From Thiohalospira halophila DSM 15071 (lineage in GTDB: Bacteria > Pseudomonadota > Gammaproteobacteria > Thiohalospirales > Thiohalospiraceae): a DNA stretch of 64,000 nt. Shown here piece by piece: positions 32,657-41,351 of this stretch. A program made the position numbers and the translations under genes. How positions within the stretch are numbered: position 1 is the stretch's first letter; every line of letters starts with the position of its first letter. Below the pieces are notes generated by a model. The model did no database searches. It saw only the letters and a list, made by a program, of their open reading frames with translations, and was not told the DNA's origin. The DNA lies in NCBI RefSeq assembly GCF_900112605.1, contig NZ_FOMJ01000001.1, positions 24,577 to 88,576 on the forward strand. Reading direction: 5' to 3'.

Positions 32657-33977
32657 GGCGGCCAAGCAGCGATTCCGCGCCCTCGATCCGAAGCTGCAGT
32701 GGCGGCTGGCCCTGGGCAGCCTGGCCGTGGTGGGGCTGGGGATCCTCTGGATCTTCGTCGCCAACGAGCCGACCGACCGCGGGCAGGAGGTCCGGGAGGA
32801 GCGCGAATCCGTCCAGCTGACCAGCGATGACTTCAGCGGCCTGGAGCTGGATGCCCTCGACAGCCGCGTGGATGGCCTGGAGGAAAACTCCCAGTCCATT
32901 GAGCAGCGCCTGGAAGAGTTGAGCCAGCAGCTGGAGCAGCAGCGCCGGGAGGAATCCCAGGCCGAAGATCCGCAGCCGGATCCGGAGGTCATGGAGCGGC
33001 TGAACAACCTGGAGGAGGCCACGCGCGCCATCGGCGAAATGGCGGCGGAAGGCCGGGATCCGGGCGGCAACCAGGCGGCCCCGGCGCCCCGGGAATCGCA
33101 TGCGGGCGAGACGCAGGGCTCGGCTTCGGGGGGTTCCGAGCGGCCCGAGCCCGGCCAGGAAGTGGAGGTGGACGAGGGCCGGGTGTGGCAGGACCTGCCC
33201 GAGCCGGTGCGCCAGACGACGGGGGAGGGCGACGGGACGGCCGATGGCGAGGACGGCCAGTCGGTCCAGGTCGGTGCGCTGCAGACCTACGGCGGGACCT
33301 CCGCGTCCGAGCAGGACGAAGAAGAGGCGGCGTTCGCCCATCTGCCGGCGGGCTCCATCCTCTCCGGCGAGCTACTGGCCGGCCTGGATGCACCGACCAG
33401 CCAGGCGGCCCAGAGCGAACCCTTCCCGGCACTCATCCGGGTCAACAAGGACGCCATCCTGCCGAACCGGTACCGGGCGGACGTGCGTGAGTGCTTCATC
33501 ATCGCCGAAGCCTACGGCGATCTCTCCTCCGAGCGGGCCTACATGCGCGGTAACACCATCAGCTGCGTGCGCCACGACAAGTCCGTGGTGGAGAAGCGGA
33601 TGCCCCTGTACGTCGTCGGCGAGGACGGCAAGGCGGGCATGCGGGGTCGGCTGGTCTCCAAGCAGGGCCAGGTCCTGACCCGCGCCATGATGGCCGGCTT
33701 CCTGGAGGGCGTGGCCGGGGCCTTCAACGTCGAGCGCGTCCCCAGTCTCAACCTCGAAGGCGGCCAGGACAGCGCCGAGTGGGAGGACATGATGGGCAAG
33801 GAGGCCGCGCAGAGTGGCGTGGCCACCGGTGCCAGCCGGGCCATGGACCGCCTCGCCCAGTTCTACATCGACATGGCGCAGAGCATGTTCCCGGTCATCG
33901 AGATTGCCGCCGGCCGTCAGGTGGACCTGATCGTCACACGGGGCCAGACCCTGGAGCCGAGCGGCCAGGGCGAGTAG
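32649..33977 (+). CDS. traB: TraB, VirB10-like core channel protein
   Basis: 442 residues from ATG 32649. An N-terminal cytoplasmic stub and one membrane helix (RLALGSLAVVGLGILWIFVA, about 18-37) are followed by a long coiled coil (about 60-115) with E and Q repeats, and a linker. The VirB10/TrbI-type beta-barrel domain carries HLPAGSILSGELLAGLDAP, PFPALIRVNKDAILPN and ERAYMRGNTISCVRHDK. It spans the inner membrane to the outer-membrane TraK-TraV ring. Confidence 0.93.
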   Translation: MIEAAKQRFRALDPKLQWRLALGSLAVVGLGILWIFVANEPTDRGQEVREERESVQLTSDDFSGLELDALDSRVDGLEENSQSIEQRLEELSQQLEQQRREESQAEDPQPDPEVMERLNNLEEATRAIGEMAAEGRDPGGNQAAPAPRESHAGETQGSASGGSERPEPGQEVEVDEGRVWQDLPEPVRQTTGEGDGTADGEDGQSVQVGALQTYGGTSASEQDEEEAAFAHLPAGSILSGELLAGLDAPTSQAAQSEPFPALIRVNKDAILPNRYRADVRECFIIAEAYGDLSSERAYMRGNTISCVRHDKSVVEKRMPLYVVGEDGKAGMRGRLVSKQGQVLTRAMMAGFLEGVAGAFNVERVPSLNLEGGQDSAEWEDMMGKEAAQSGVATGASRAMDRLAQFYIDMAQSMFPVIEIAAGRQVDLIVTRGQTLEPSGQGE

Positions 33978-33989
33978 AGGAGACCACGA

Positions 33990-34574
33990 ATGCAAGCACG
34001 ACACGGAATCCGAGCCGGCCTCCCGGCGCTGGCGCTGCTGACCAGTGCGGCCGGGCTGAGTGGTTGCGGAACGATGGGCGCTTCCGAGTACAGCTGCGAC
34101 GGCTTCCCCGAGGGCCAGACCTGCCAGTCGGTCCGCGAGGTGTACGAAGGCGACAACCAGGTGACCGAGGAGCATACCGAGGCCGTCGAGCAGGCCCAGG
34201 CCGCCCGGGATGAAGCCTGGAGCGGCCAGGTGCCGGCGGAGGTGCCGCGCCCCATCCGGACGCCGGCCCAGGTCATGCGGATCTGGCACGCCCCGATGGA
34301 GGACAGCCGCGGCGTTCTCAACATGGCGACCTACAGCTTCGTGGAGGTCGAGACCCGACGCTGGAGCGTCGGGGAGGCGTACCAGGAGGGCAGCGAAGGC
34401 CGTCGAATGATGCGCATGAGCCCGGGCCAGGCCCCGCAGACCGACGATCCGGTCGGTGTCTCCGGTGCTCAGGGCAGTGGGGAACAAGGGGAGGCAGCCA
34501 GCCGAGGAAGCGGGGGAAGCGGCGAAGTGGCCGAGACTCGCGAACGGCTGACGGACGATTTGCAGGGCCGCTAG
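33990..34574 (+). CDS. traV: TraV, outer-membrane lipoprotein of the transfer core
   Basis: 194 residues. The signal ends in lipobox LSGC (about Cys26), and the mature start CGTMGASEYSCDGFPEGQTC with SVREVYEGD is the conserved TraV signature with two further cysteines. A central RIWHAPMEDSRGVLNMATYSFVEVE follows and the C-terminus is G/S/E-rich. TraV holds the TraK ring in the outer membrane. The gene lies 12 nt after traB with GAGGAGA as ribosome binding site. Confidence 0.9.
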   Translation: MQARHGIRAGLPALALLTSAAGLSGCGTMGASEYSCDGFPEGQTCQSVREVYEGDNQVTEEHTEAVEQAQAARDEAWSGQVPAEVPRPIRTPAQVMRIWHAPMEDSRGVLNMATYSFVEVETRRWSVGEAYQEGSEGRRMMRMSPGQAPQTDDPVGVSGAQGSGEQGEAASRGSGGSGEVAETRERLTDDLQGR

Positions 34575-34647
34575 GGCCCCGGACCGATTTCGCGGGCCGT
34601 TCCGGCGGCTCCGAAGGCACCAACCAAGCAACCAAGAGGGAAGCAGC

Positions 34648-35022
34648 ATGCAGCTGAGCAAGTATCTTCGTGCATCGACTCCGGTTCTGGCCGTGACCGC
34701 GGTGGTCGGTCTGGCCCTGGCGCCGGATGCCGCATTCGCCGGCTCGGCCGGGTCCGGGGACTTCGACTCCATCTGGGAGACCCTGGTGGACTGGTCGCAG
34801 GGCACGCTGGGCCGGGTCATCGCCCTGGCCTTCATCCTGGTCGGGCTCATCCGCGGGATCGCCTCTCAGTCCATCATGGCCTTCGCCATCGGCGTCGGTG
34901 CCGGTCTTGGCCTCTACAACGCCGAGACCATCGTGGACAGCCTCTTCGGCGCGAGCGTGGAAGTGATGCACGGCATGGCGTCCCACCTGCCCGCCGGGGC
35001 CGGTATCGGTATCGGCCTGTAA
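34648..35022 (+). CDS. traA: TraA, F-type pilin precursor
   Basis: 124 residues. A long leader (about 32 residues, ending DAAFA) precedes a mature pilin of ~92 residues beginning GSAGSGDFDSIWETLVDW. Two hydrophobic helices (GRVIALAFILVGLIRG and SIMAFAIGVGAGLGLYNAETIV) are separated by a short loop, as in F pilin. The S26 peptidase at 37832 may process it. A strong AGAGGGAAG site precedes the ATG, and 73 nt separate it from traV. Confidence 0.88.
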   Translation: MQLSKYLRASTPVLAVTAVVGLALAPDAAFAGSAGSGDFDSIWETLVDWSQGTLGRVIALAFILVGLIRGIASQSIMAFAIGVGAGLGLYNAETIVDSLFGASVEVMHGMASHLPAGAGIGIGL

Positions 35023-35040
35023 GCCGGGAGGGGACGGGCG

Positions 35041-37509
35041 ATGCTGGAGAAGTTGCTGAAGCCGTCGTCGAGCCGTTACCGGGAGGAAGCCCCTGCCGGT
35101 AGCCGGCCGGCTGCGGAGCTATTCCCGGAGCTGGCCTACAGCCCCCGGGACCGGCTCTTCTTCCTGGAGGATGGCCACCTGGCGTTCTCGTATCTCTGTG
35201 CGCCGCGCACCGGGGTGTCCGAGTCGGACGCGGAGAGCCTGCAGGGCCTGCTCAACCAGGACTGGCCGGCCGGCGGGATGATGCAGATCGTCCACTGGGC
35301 GTCGCCGGACATCGAGCCGCACCTTCAGGCCGCCCTGTCCCTGCGGGACGAAGCCACCGGCGTGCTTCGCGAGGTCATCGAACGCCGGGCCGATTTCCTG
35401 CGCGGCGGGTTGCACGAGGCCCTCGGGGACCCTTCGGCATCCAAGCTGCGCAACCACTACATCCTCGTCACGGGCAAGGTGCCCTGCGAGGCCGAGCCCT
35501 CGGATCCGGAGATCGACAACGTCGTCCGGCTGCGCCGGTCCGTGGGGCAGGCCCTGGCCAGTATCGACATGCACCCGATCCCCATGGACGCCGGCATGCA
35601 CATCCGGCTGATGGGCTCGATCCTCAACTGGCAGGACGGGGCGCGCTGGAAGGAGAGCACCCCGTCCCAGCTCTATGACCGGAACGAGTGGATCCGGGAT
35701 CAGCTGGTGGACATCGGCAACCGGATCACCGCCGACAAGGAGGGGCTGCGCCTGGGGGACCCGGAGAAGCCGGACGCGCACGTGCGCATGCTCAGCCCCA
35801 AGCAGTACCCCGAGCGCGTCGTGATGGGTCTGGCCGGCCTCTTCGTGGGCAAGACGGCCTACGGCACCCGGGGGCTGCACGAGCACTTCATGCTGACCAT
35901 GAACCTCTACTTCCCCGACGCCGAGAACCACCGGGGGCAGATGGAGAAGCTGCGCAACTGGAACCTCCGGCAGGCCCAGGGGAAGATGATCAACTTCCTG
36001 CCGACCCTGGCCCGGCGCAAGTACGACTTCGACGCCCTGTTCGAGGCCCTGGATGACGGCGACCGGCCGGTGCGCATGACGATGTCGCTGGCGCTGTTCG
36101 ACGAATCCGAAGAGCGCGTGGAGGCCGCGGTCTCCAACGCCCGCACCTACTACCGCGAGCTGGGCTTTCAGCTGATGGAGGACCGCTGGTTCCTGCGGCC
36201 CCTCTTTCTCAACGCCCTGCCGCTCGGGATGGATGGCGACGCCATCCAGATGCTGGGTCGCTACAAGACGATGGGCACCCGCCACGTCGTGCGGATGCTG
36301 CCCATCATCTCCGACTGGCGGGGCAGCGGCACCCAGACCATGCAGTTCGTCTCCCGGGGCGGGCAGCTGATGAATCTCTGCCTGTACGACTCGGACACCA
36401 ACTACAACGCCTGCGTGGCTGCCCAGTCCGGCGCCGGCAAGAGCTTCTTCACCAACGAAGTGCTCTGCTCTTACCTCTCGCAGGGCGACCGGGCGTGGGT
36501 TATCGACGTGGGGCGCTCCTACGAGAAGACCGCGGACGTGCTCGGCGGGCAGTTCATGGTCTTCTCCGACGAGGCCGACATCCAGCTCAACCCCTTCCCG
36601 CTGGTCCAGGACTACAAGGACGAGGAGGACGCGCTGGTGGGCCTGCTCACGGCCATGGCCTCGGACCAGGAGATGCTCAGCGACATCCAGACCTCGGGGC
36701 TCAAGCGGGTCCTCGGGGGCGCCTGGAAGCAGCACGGTCAGGACCTGACGGTGGACCGGCTGGTGGAGCTGTTGCTGGCCGACGACGACACCCGGGTCCA
36801 GGACGTGGGCAAGCGGATGTTCGCGTTCACCTCGGACGGTGGCTACGGCCACTACTTCAACCGGGGCAACAACATCGACCTCTCCAACCCCTTCATGGTC
36901 CTGGAGCTGGAAGAGCTCAAGGGGCGCAAGCACCTCCAGCGGGTGGTGCTGCTCCAGCTCATCTACCAGATCCAGCAGGAGATGTACCTCTCCGAGAACC
37001 CGCAGCAGAAGAAGATCCTCATCATCGACGAGGCGTGGGACCTGCTCGCCGAGCCCTCGGTGGCCCGGTTCATCGAGGGCGGTTACCGGCGGTTCCGCAA
37101 GTACAACGGCGCCGCCATGGTCATCACGCAGTCCATCAACGACCTCTACAACTCGCCGACCGGCGTGGCCATCGCCGAGAACAGCGCCAACATGTTCCTG
37201 CTCAACCAGAAGGGGTCGAGCATCGACGCCATCAAGCGCGAGGGGCGGCTGCCGCTGTCGGACGCCGGCTACGACATCCTGAAGACCGTGCACACCCAGA
37301 AGGGGAAGTATTCGGAAATCTTCTTCCTCACCGAGACCAAGGGGGCCGGCATCGGGCGGCTCATCGGTAGCCGGTTCATCCAGCTCATGTACTCCACCGC
37401 GCCCGACGACAAGGCCGCCATCAGGAAGTACCAGAGCCGGGGCTACCGCTTCGAGGAGGCCATCAACTGCGTCATCGCGGAGGAAGAGCGGCAGAAGGAG
37501 GCGATATGA
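35041..37509 (+). CDS. traC: TraC, VirB4-like T4SS ATPase
   Basis: 822 residues. The N-terminal TraC_F domain (FLEDGHLAFSYLCAPRTGVS; YFPDAENHRGQMEKLRNWNLR) leads to a AAA+ domain with Walker A CVAAQSGAGKSFF near residue 460-472 and Walker B KILIIDEAWDLLAEP near 657-671. A typical VIAENSANMFLLNQKGSS follows. The length is close to other TraC proteins. It powers pilus extension and retraction and overlaps the next start by 4 nt. Confidence 0.95.
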   Translation: MLEKLLKPSSSRYREEAPAGSRPAAELFPELAYSPRDRLFFLEDGHLAFSYLCAPRTGVSESDAESLQGLLNQDWPAGGMMQIVHWASPDIEPHLQAALSLRDEATGVLREVIERRADFLRGGLHEALGDPSASKLRNHYILVTGKVPCEAEPSDPEIDNVVRLRRSVGQALASIDMHPIPMDAGMHIRLMGSILNWQDGARWKESTPSQLYDRNEWIRDQLVDIGNRITADKEGLRLGDPEKPDAHVRMLSPKQYPERVVMGLAGLFVGKTAYGTRGLHEHFMLTMNLYFPDAENHRGQMEKLRNWNLRQAQGKMINFLPTLARRKYDFDALFEALDDGDRPVRMTMSLALFDESEERVEAAVSNARTYYRELGFQLMEDRWFLRPLFLNALPLGMDGDAIQMLGRYKTMGTRHVVRMLPIISDWRGSGTQTMQFVSRGGQLMNLCLYDSDTNYNACVAAQSGAGKSFFTNEVLCSYLSQGDRAWVIDVGRSYEKTADVLGGQFMVFSDEADIQLNPFPLVQDYKDEEDALVGLLTAMASDQEMLSDIQTSGLKRVLGGAWKQHGQDLTVDRLVELLLADDDTRVQDVGKRMFAFTSDGGYGHYFNRGNNIDLSNPFMVLELEELKGRKHLQRVVLLQLIYQIQQEMYLSENPQQKKILIIDEAWDLLAEPSVARFIEGGYRRFRKYNGAAMVITQSINDLYNSPTGVAIAENSANMFLLNQKGSSIDAIKREGRLPLSDAGYDILKTVHTQKGKYSEIFFLTETKGAGIGRLIGSRFIQLMYSTAPDDKAAIRKYQSRGYRFEEAINCVIAEEERQKEAI

Positions 37510-37832
37510 AGGCGCTGCTGAAGGATCCCTTTACCTGGGTAATGGCGGCGATGGTCGCCGGTGCCGTGGCCTGGATGGTCGCCGGTATGCCCGGCTGGCC
37601 CGGCCAGGAGGAGGCGAAGGGCGAGGCCCACGGGGAGATCGTCATCCTGGACCCCTCCCGGGTGATGGAGAAGATGCGCGAGGAGGCCGACGACCCCGAC
37701 GCAGTGACCGCTGAGGCCGTGGCTCGGCGGCTGAAGGCCATCTCCGGGCAGCTCACCGAGAAGGGCTACATCGTCCTTGATGCCGGTGTCGTCTTCGATG
37801 CCCCGGAGGATGCCTTCGTGGAGATCGAGTAG
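37506..37832 (+). CDS. trbI: TrbI-like inner-membrane protein of F-type transfer systems
   Basis: 108 residues. One N-terminal membrane segment (PFTWVMAAMVAGAVAWMVAG) and a periplasmic domain with EIVILDPSRVMEKM, VARRLKAISGQLTEKGYIVLDAGVVFDAP. The D at the start of the domain and the ending LDAGVVF.AP...EI parallel the TrbI pattern (TFDM...VILVSPAVVQGAPDIT). TrbI influences pilus retraction in F. The gene is wedged between traC and the S26 peptidase with overlaps on both sides, as in SXT. Confidence 0.75.
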   Translation: MKALLKDPFTWVMAAMVAGAVAWMVAGMPGWPGQEEAKGEAHGEIVILDPSRVMEKMREEADDPDAVTAEAVARRLKAISGQLTEKGYIVLDAGVVFDAPEDAFVEIE

Positions 37833-38377
37833 TGGCCACGTCGGTGTCGATGCCGGACGCAGTCCCTCGTGAGGAGAGGAGGCGCCGGCGAGAGCCCTGG
37901 GGGCGGTTCGCCCTCAAGGCCGGCCTCACCCTGGCCGGGATCGTCGGCTTCTGGGCGTGGTTCATGGCGCACTTCACCGTCCACATCGACCCGCAGGAGA
38001 CCCCCTCCATGGGGCACCGGCTCTGGCTGGTGGTCCACGAGGCCGACTACCGGCCGCAGCGAGGGGAGGTGGCGGCGTTCCGGTCCCGCGGGGCCAGCCC
38101 CTACTTCGAGGACGGGGTGGTGATGGGCAAGCGTGTGGTGGCCACCCCGGGCGACTGGGTCGGCCGGCTCGGTGACGTGGTGGTCCATGCCCGGCCCGGT
38201 GAGTCGGGCGACATCCTCGGGGTGCTCCACCACGCCAGCCGGGTAGAGCCCGGCGTCCGCCGACTACCGGACGGACACTGGTGGGTCATGGGGGAGTCCC
38301 CGTCCAGCTGGGACTCCCGGTACTGGGGCGCGGTCCAGGCCGATCAGTGGATCGGGCCGGCCCATCCGATTTTTTGA
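37832..38377 (+). CDS. trhF: S26-type signal peptidase of the transfer system (TrhF-like)
   Basis: 181 residues from GTG 37832. One membrane segment (about 28-48) is followed by ETPSMGHRLW with the nucleophile Ser59 and VVMGKRVVATPGD with the general base Lys100, then WWVMGESPSSWDSRYWG. This is the catalytic dyad of leader peptidases (TraF of RP4, TrhF of R27). It may mature the TraA pilin or other exported transfer proteins. Confidence 0.9.
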   Translation: MATSVSMPDAVPREERRRRREPWGRFALKAGLTLAGIVGFWAWFMAHFTVHIDPQETPSMGHRLWLVVHEADYRPQRGEVAAFRSRGASPYFEDGVVMGKRVVATPGDWVGRLGDVVVHARPGESGDILGVLHHASRVEPGVRRLPDGHWWVMGESPSSWDSRYWGAVQADQWIGPAHPIF

Positions 38378-38397
38378 AGCGACGAGAGGAGTGACGC

Positions 38398-38829
38398 ATG
38401 AGCGAAGTGACGATGAGCGACCACGAGCGGCTGACTCGGCTGGGCTGGGCTCAGCAGGCCATCAACAAGTACGACTGGCACTGCCTGGTGGTGAACGCCC
38501 TGGCGCTGCTGGTCACCGGCGGGGCCTTCCTGCTGCCGATGCTGGGGCACACGCCGGACAGCCTGGCCGGTGAGAGTGCGGAGACGGCCTCCACGCTGGG
38601 GGCGGTGGTGATCCTCTTCATCCTCTGGATCATCTCCGGCTACTACCAGCACCTCAAGAACCTCTACGTGGAGCGGTACAACGCCCTGGAGTCCGGCCAC
38701 GCCAATGACGTGACGATGAAGGTGAAGCCGTCGGTGGCCACCGCCATCGGCTCGGCCATCTGGCAGCCGCCGGTGAGCTGGCTGTTCTACGGCATGATCC
38801 TCGGGGTGGCGCTGCGCACCTTCTTCTAG
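38398..38829 (+). CDS. Hypothetical membrane protein, 143 aa
   Basis: GACGAGAGGAG precedes the ATG. Three hydrophobic segments: LVVNALALLVTGGAFLLPML, LGAVVILFILWIISGYY, and a C-terminal ISWLFYGMILGVAL-like stretch. No recognised family. It closes the traL-trhF operon; a CCCCGG/CCGGGG hairpin without a good T-run lies near 38855-38876. Confidence 0.65.
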   Translation: MSEVTMSDHERLTRLGWAQQAINKYDWHCLVVNALALLVTGGAFLLPMLGHTPDSLAGESAETASTLGAVVILFILWIISGYYQHLKNLYVERYNALESGHANDVTMKVKPSVATAIGSAIWQPPVSWLFYGMILGVALRTFF

Positions 38830-38905
38830 GCCCTGACCAGCCCCTCCCGCCTCATCGCCCCGGCCCAGACCGGGGCAATTTGCTTCTAATCCCCCTCATA
38901 CGACC

Positions 38906-38945
38906 TTAGTTAGCGGCAAAAGCGCGCTCATGGCTTTCGTATCCT
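38906..38945 (+). promoter_or_regulatory. Element-wide promoter box (site E) of the traWU-traN operon
   Basis: AGTTAGCGGCAAA (38908-38920), 19 nt, TATCCT (38940-38945), 31 nt before the ATG. It shares the GTTAGCGGCA form with site G at 58879. Confidence 0.7.
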
Positions 38946-38976
38946 CGGGGAAGGCTATGGGCAGGGGAGTGCAACA

Positions 38977-41349
38977 ATGCCGGTTGTCCGCGTAGGACTG
39001 CGAGTGCTGACCGCGGCGATGCTCGGGGGGCTGGCCGGGGGCGCATTTGCTGCCCCTGGCGGGGCCCAGGGTGGCACCTGTGGTGGAGAGGCGCTGGCAA
39101 CGGGGGAATGCGAAGCGGCCAACCTGATTTCTCAGGAGGATTTCGACCGTGTCCACGCGATCCTGGAGCAGACCGATGCCGAGGGCGGCAATGTGCAGGA
39201 GCGTATTCGAGCCGAGCGGGAGGAAGCAGGGTCGCTCGCTGAATCGGCGCGAGGGGGCCTGGAAGAGCTCCGCATCAAGGACCTGCCTGGACGTATCGCC
39301 GAGTTCGCGGATCAGGGCGATCTAGAAGGGGGGAATTTGCCGTTTTCGCCGGTTGCGGAGGACGGAAAAGCCGGTGTGACGCACACGCTCCTGCTATCGG
39401 AGAGCATCCCTGCCAGTCAGCGCAAGACGCTGCTGAAAGAAGCGGCAAAGGCGCAGGAAGCGCGCCCCGACAGCGAGGTGGCGGTCTATTTCCAGGGCCC
39501 GCTGGTCGATAAGGACATCGACGAGACCGTTCGGCAGTTCTCGCGCTGGCTGAAGGAGGCCGACCTGGAGCACTCGGAAGTCGCGCTCGGGATCAACAAC
39601 AAGGTATTCGACCGGCACGGCGTGGAGGCTGTCCCGACTTGGGTGTCCGAGCGCGGCGGCGAGCTGGTGGCGAAGGCGTCCGGTCTCGGGGATCTCGATT
39701 ACGTTCTGGAGCAGGCCGAGGAGGCCGATGAGCCCGACATAGGCCGGAGAGGCAATGTTTGGTCGGTCGCCGAGCCCCATTTCGTTGAGGAGTACGTGAA
39801 GACCCGGATCCAGGACTGGATTGAGGAGCAGGGCGGAAAGGAAGCGATCATTGAACGGGGCCGCCAGGCTTTCTGGGAGCATCAGGAGTTCCACGAGTTC
39901 GAGTTGGAGCCGGCCGAGGCTCGCAACAGCTACGTCGTGGACCCGTCCGTCACGGTCACCGAGGACATCACGGTCCCCGGGAAGGACCGGTTAATCGCTC
40001 GCAAGGGGCAGCGCGTAAACCCCCTTTCTGCCGTCCCCTGGACAAGGCCCCTACTGATCTTCGATGGAAGCCGCCCCCAGGAAGTCGAATGGGCATCCGA
40101 CTGGCTTGAAGAAAATCGCTCACAAAACCCGATACTGGTCACATCCCGGATCGATACAGTAGGCGATGGATGGGCCAATTACCGAGACCTAACGAACACC
40201 CTTGGCCACCACGTTTATCTTTTACCGAAAAACCTACGGACCCGCCTTGGCATTCAGAAAACGCCGAGCGTGATTCGCGGCACGGGTGATCGAAAACTTC
40301 GTGTTACTGAGTTTCCCGTAGAAAAGTCTCTCGGTGGATTTTTATTACCTGATTCTGTAACCGGATGGATGGGGCGCCTGTACGCCTCCTTTCCTTCTTT
40401 TATTTCCCCGGCAAATGCGCAAGTTTCGGATGCAGCTTGTCCGAATGGGAGCGTATTTTCGCGGATGTTTTCCGATGTTTGCTGGGACTGTCATATTCCC
40501 TTTTCGGTGGCGGGGCAGGATTTAGGTGGAGATGCGCCGAATGGGTTTAATCGGTCGCCGGTTTGTATGTGCGAACCGCCTTTCCCGGGCGTAACCATGG
40601 GCGCGTGGTTGCCATCAAGGTTGGTCGAGTTGGTCCGCACTCCGGGATGCTCGCCGACGATGTTTGGAAGCAGCCTGACTTTCGGGGGGCCGGGGATGGG
40701 AATGCAAGGGGGCAGCAGAGAGCGAGCATCCGACGGTAATTCGGGTGCCAAGACATTTTACCACTACCACTATTGGGCATTCCCGGCCGGAGAGATCCTG
40801 GGAACATTAACCGGATGCGTTTCTAAGACGAGTTTGGACATGATGTACGTATCCGAGATGGATCCTACCTGGAATGAAGATCAGATTTCTGTTCTTACGA
40901 CCCCAGAAGCCGCCCTTTTTGCGAACCCGATTGCACAGTCCGCATGCGTGGGTGAGGCCATGGCAGTCGGAGCTGGCGTTGAGCCTATTGAAACATTGTA
41001 TTGGTGTGCAGGCGCTTGGGGTTCCATGTATCCATTTACGGGTAACCTGGCTTACCAATCCAGCCCTATTTCCGACACCTCCCTGCTGGCAGTCCGGAGC
41101 CTGGCTGCGCTTCATAGGCGTGGATTGGCGCGGGACTTCAAGGGAAATCCCTGTGACGGGGTTTTTGAGCCCATGATCCCGAAAAACTCCTACCGGTGGT
41201 CTCAATACTACCCGGTTCCGGAAAGCAACAATACGCATTGGACCGGCCAGGCACCTGTGTATTGGGGGCCGCACCGAACAATTCCCGGTCGGGGTGAGGA
41301 TTATATTCACATGCTCTGGCGATGGACGGACTGCTGCCTGGAGAGTTAA
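38977..41349 (+). CDS. traWU: TrbC-TraW-TraU fusion, pilus assembly and DNA transfer protein
   Basis: 790 residues in one uninterrupted frame. A signal peptide (about 1-27) is followed by a TrbC-like thioredoxin-fold domain (about 105-245; VYFQGPLVDKDIDETVRQF, NNKVFDRHGVEAVPTWV). A TraW domain (about 310-450) has VVDPSVTVTEDITVPGKDR, GQRVNPLSAVPWTRPLLIFDG and ILVTSRIDT. A full TraU domain (about 475-790) has CPNGSVFSRMFSDVCWDC, RSPVCMCEPPFPGVTMGAWL and many cysteines. TrbC-TraW fusions are known in R27/SXT; TraU is normally separate. A degenerate export-like segment (LYASFPSFISPANAQ) remains at the W-U junction, as if the traU signal peptide had been read through. GC falls in the TraU part. 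Confidence 0.9.
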   Translation: MPVVRVGLRVLTAAMLGGLAGGAFAAPGGAQGGTCGGEALATGECEAANLISQEDFDRVHAILEQTDAEGGNVQERIRAEREEAGSLAESARGGLEELRIKDLPGRIAEFADQGDLEGGNLPFSPVAEDGKAGVTHTLLLSESIPASQRKTLLKEAAKAQEARPDSEVAVYFQGPLVDKDIDETVRQFSRWLKEADLEHSEVALGINNKVFDRHGVEAVPTWVSERGGELVAKASGLGDLDYVLEQAEEADEPDIGRRGNVWSVAEPHFVEEYVKTRIQDWIEEQGGKEAIIERGRQAFWEHQEFHEFELEPAEARNSYVVDPSVTVTEDITVPGKDRLIARKGQRVNPLSAVPWTRPLLIFDGSRPQEVEWASDWLEENRSQNPILVTSRIDTVGDGWANYRDLTNTLGHHVYLLPKNLRTRLGIQKTPSVIRGTGDRKLRVTEFPVEKSLGGFLLPDSVTGWMGRLYASFPSFISPANAQVSDAACPNGSVFSRMFSDVCWDCHIPFSVAGQDLGGDAPNGFNRSPVCMCEPPFPGVTMGAWLPSRLVELVRTPGCSPTMFGSSLTFGGPGMGMQGGSRERASDGNSGAKTFYHYHYWAFPAGEILGTLTGCVSKTSLDMMYVSEMDPTWNEDQISVLTTPEAALFANPIAQSACVGEAMAVGAGVEPIETLYWCAGAWGSMYPFTGNLAYQSSPISDTSLLAVRSLAALHRRGLARDFKGNPCDGVFEPMIPKNSYRWSQYYPVPESNNTHWTGQAPVYWGPHRTIPGRGEDYIHMLWRWTDCCLES

Positions 41350-41351
41350 AT

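Noticed and set aside
35119-37293. 724-codon reverse ORF
   Set aside because: Shadow of traC; V/H/L/G-rich composition is an artefact of the third-position GC bias.
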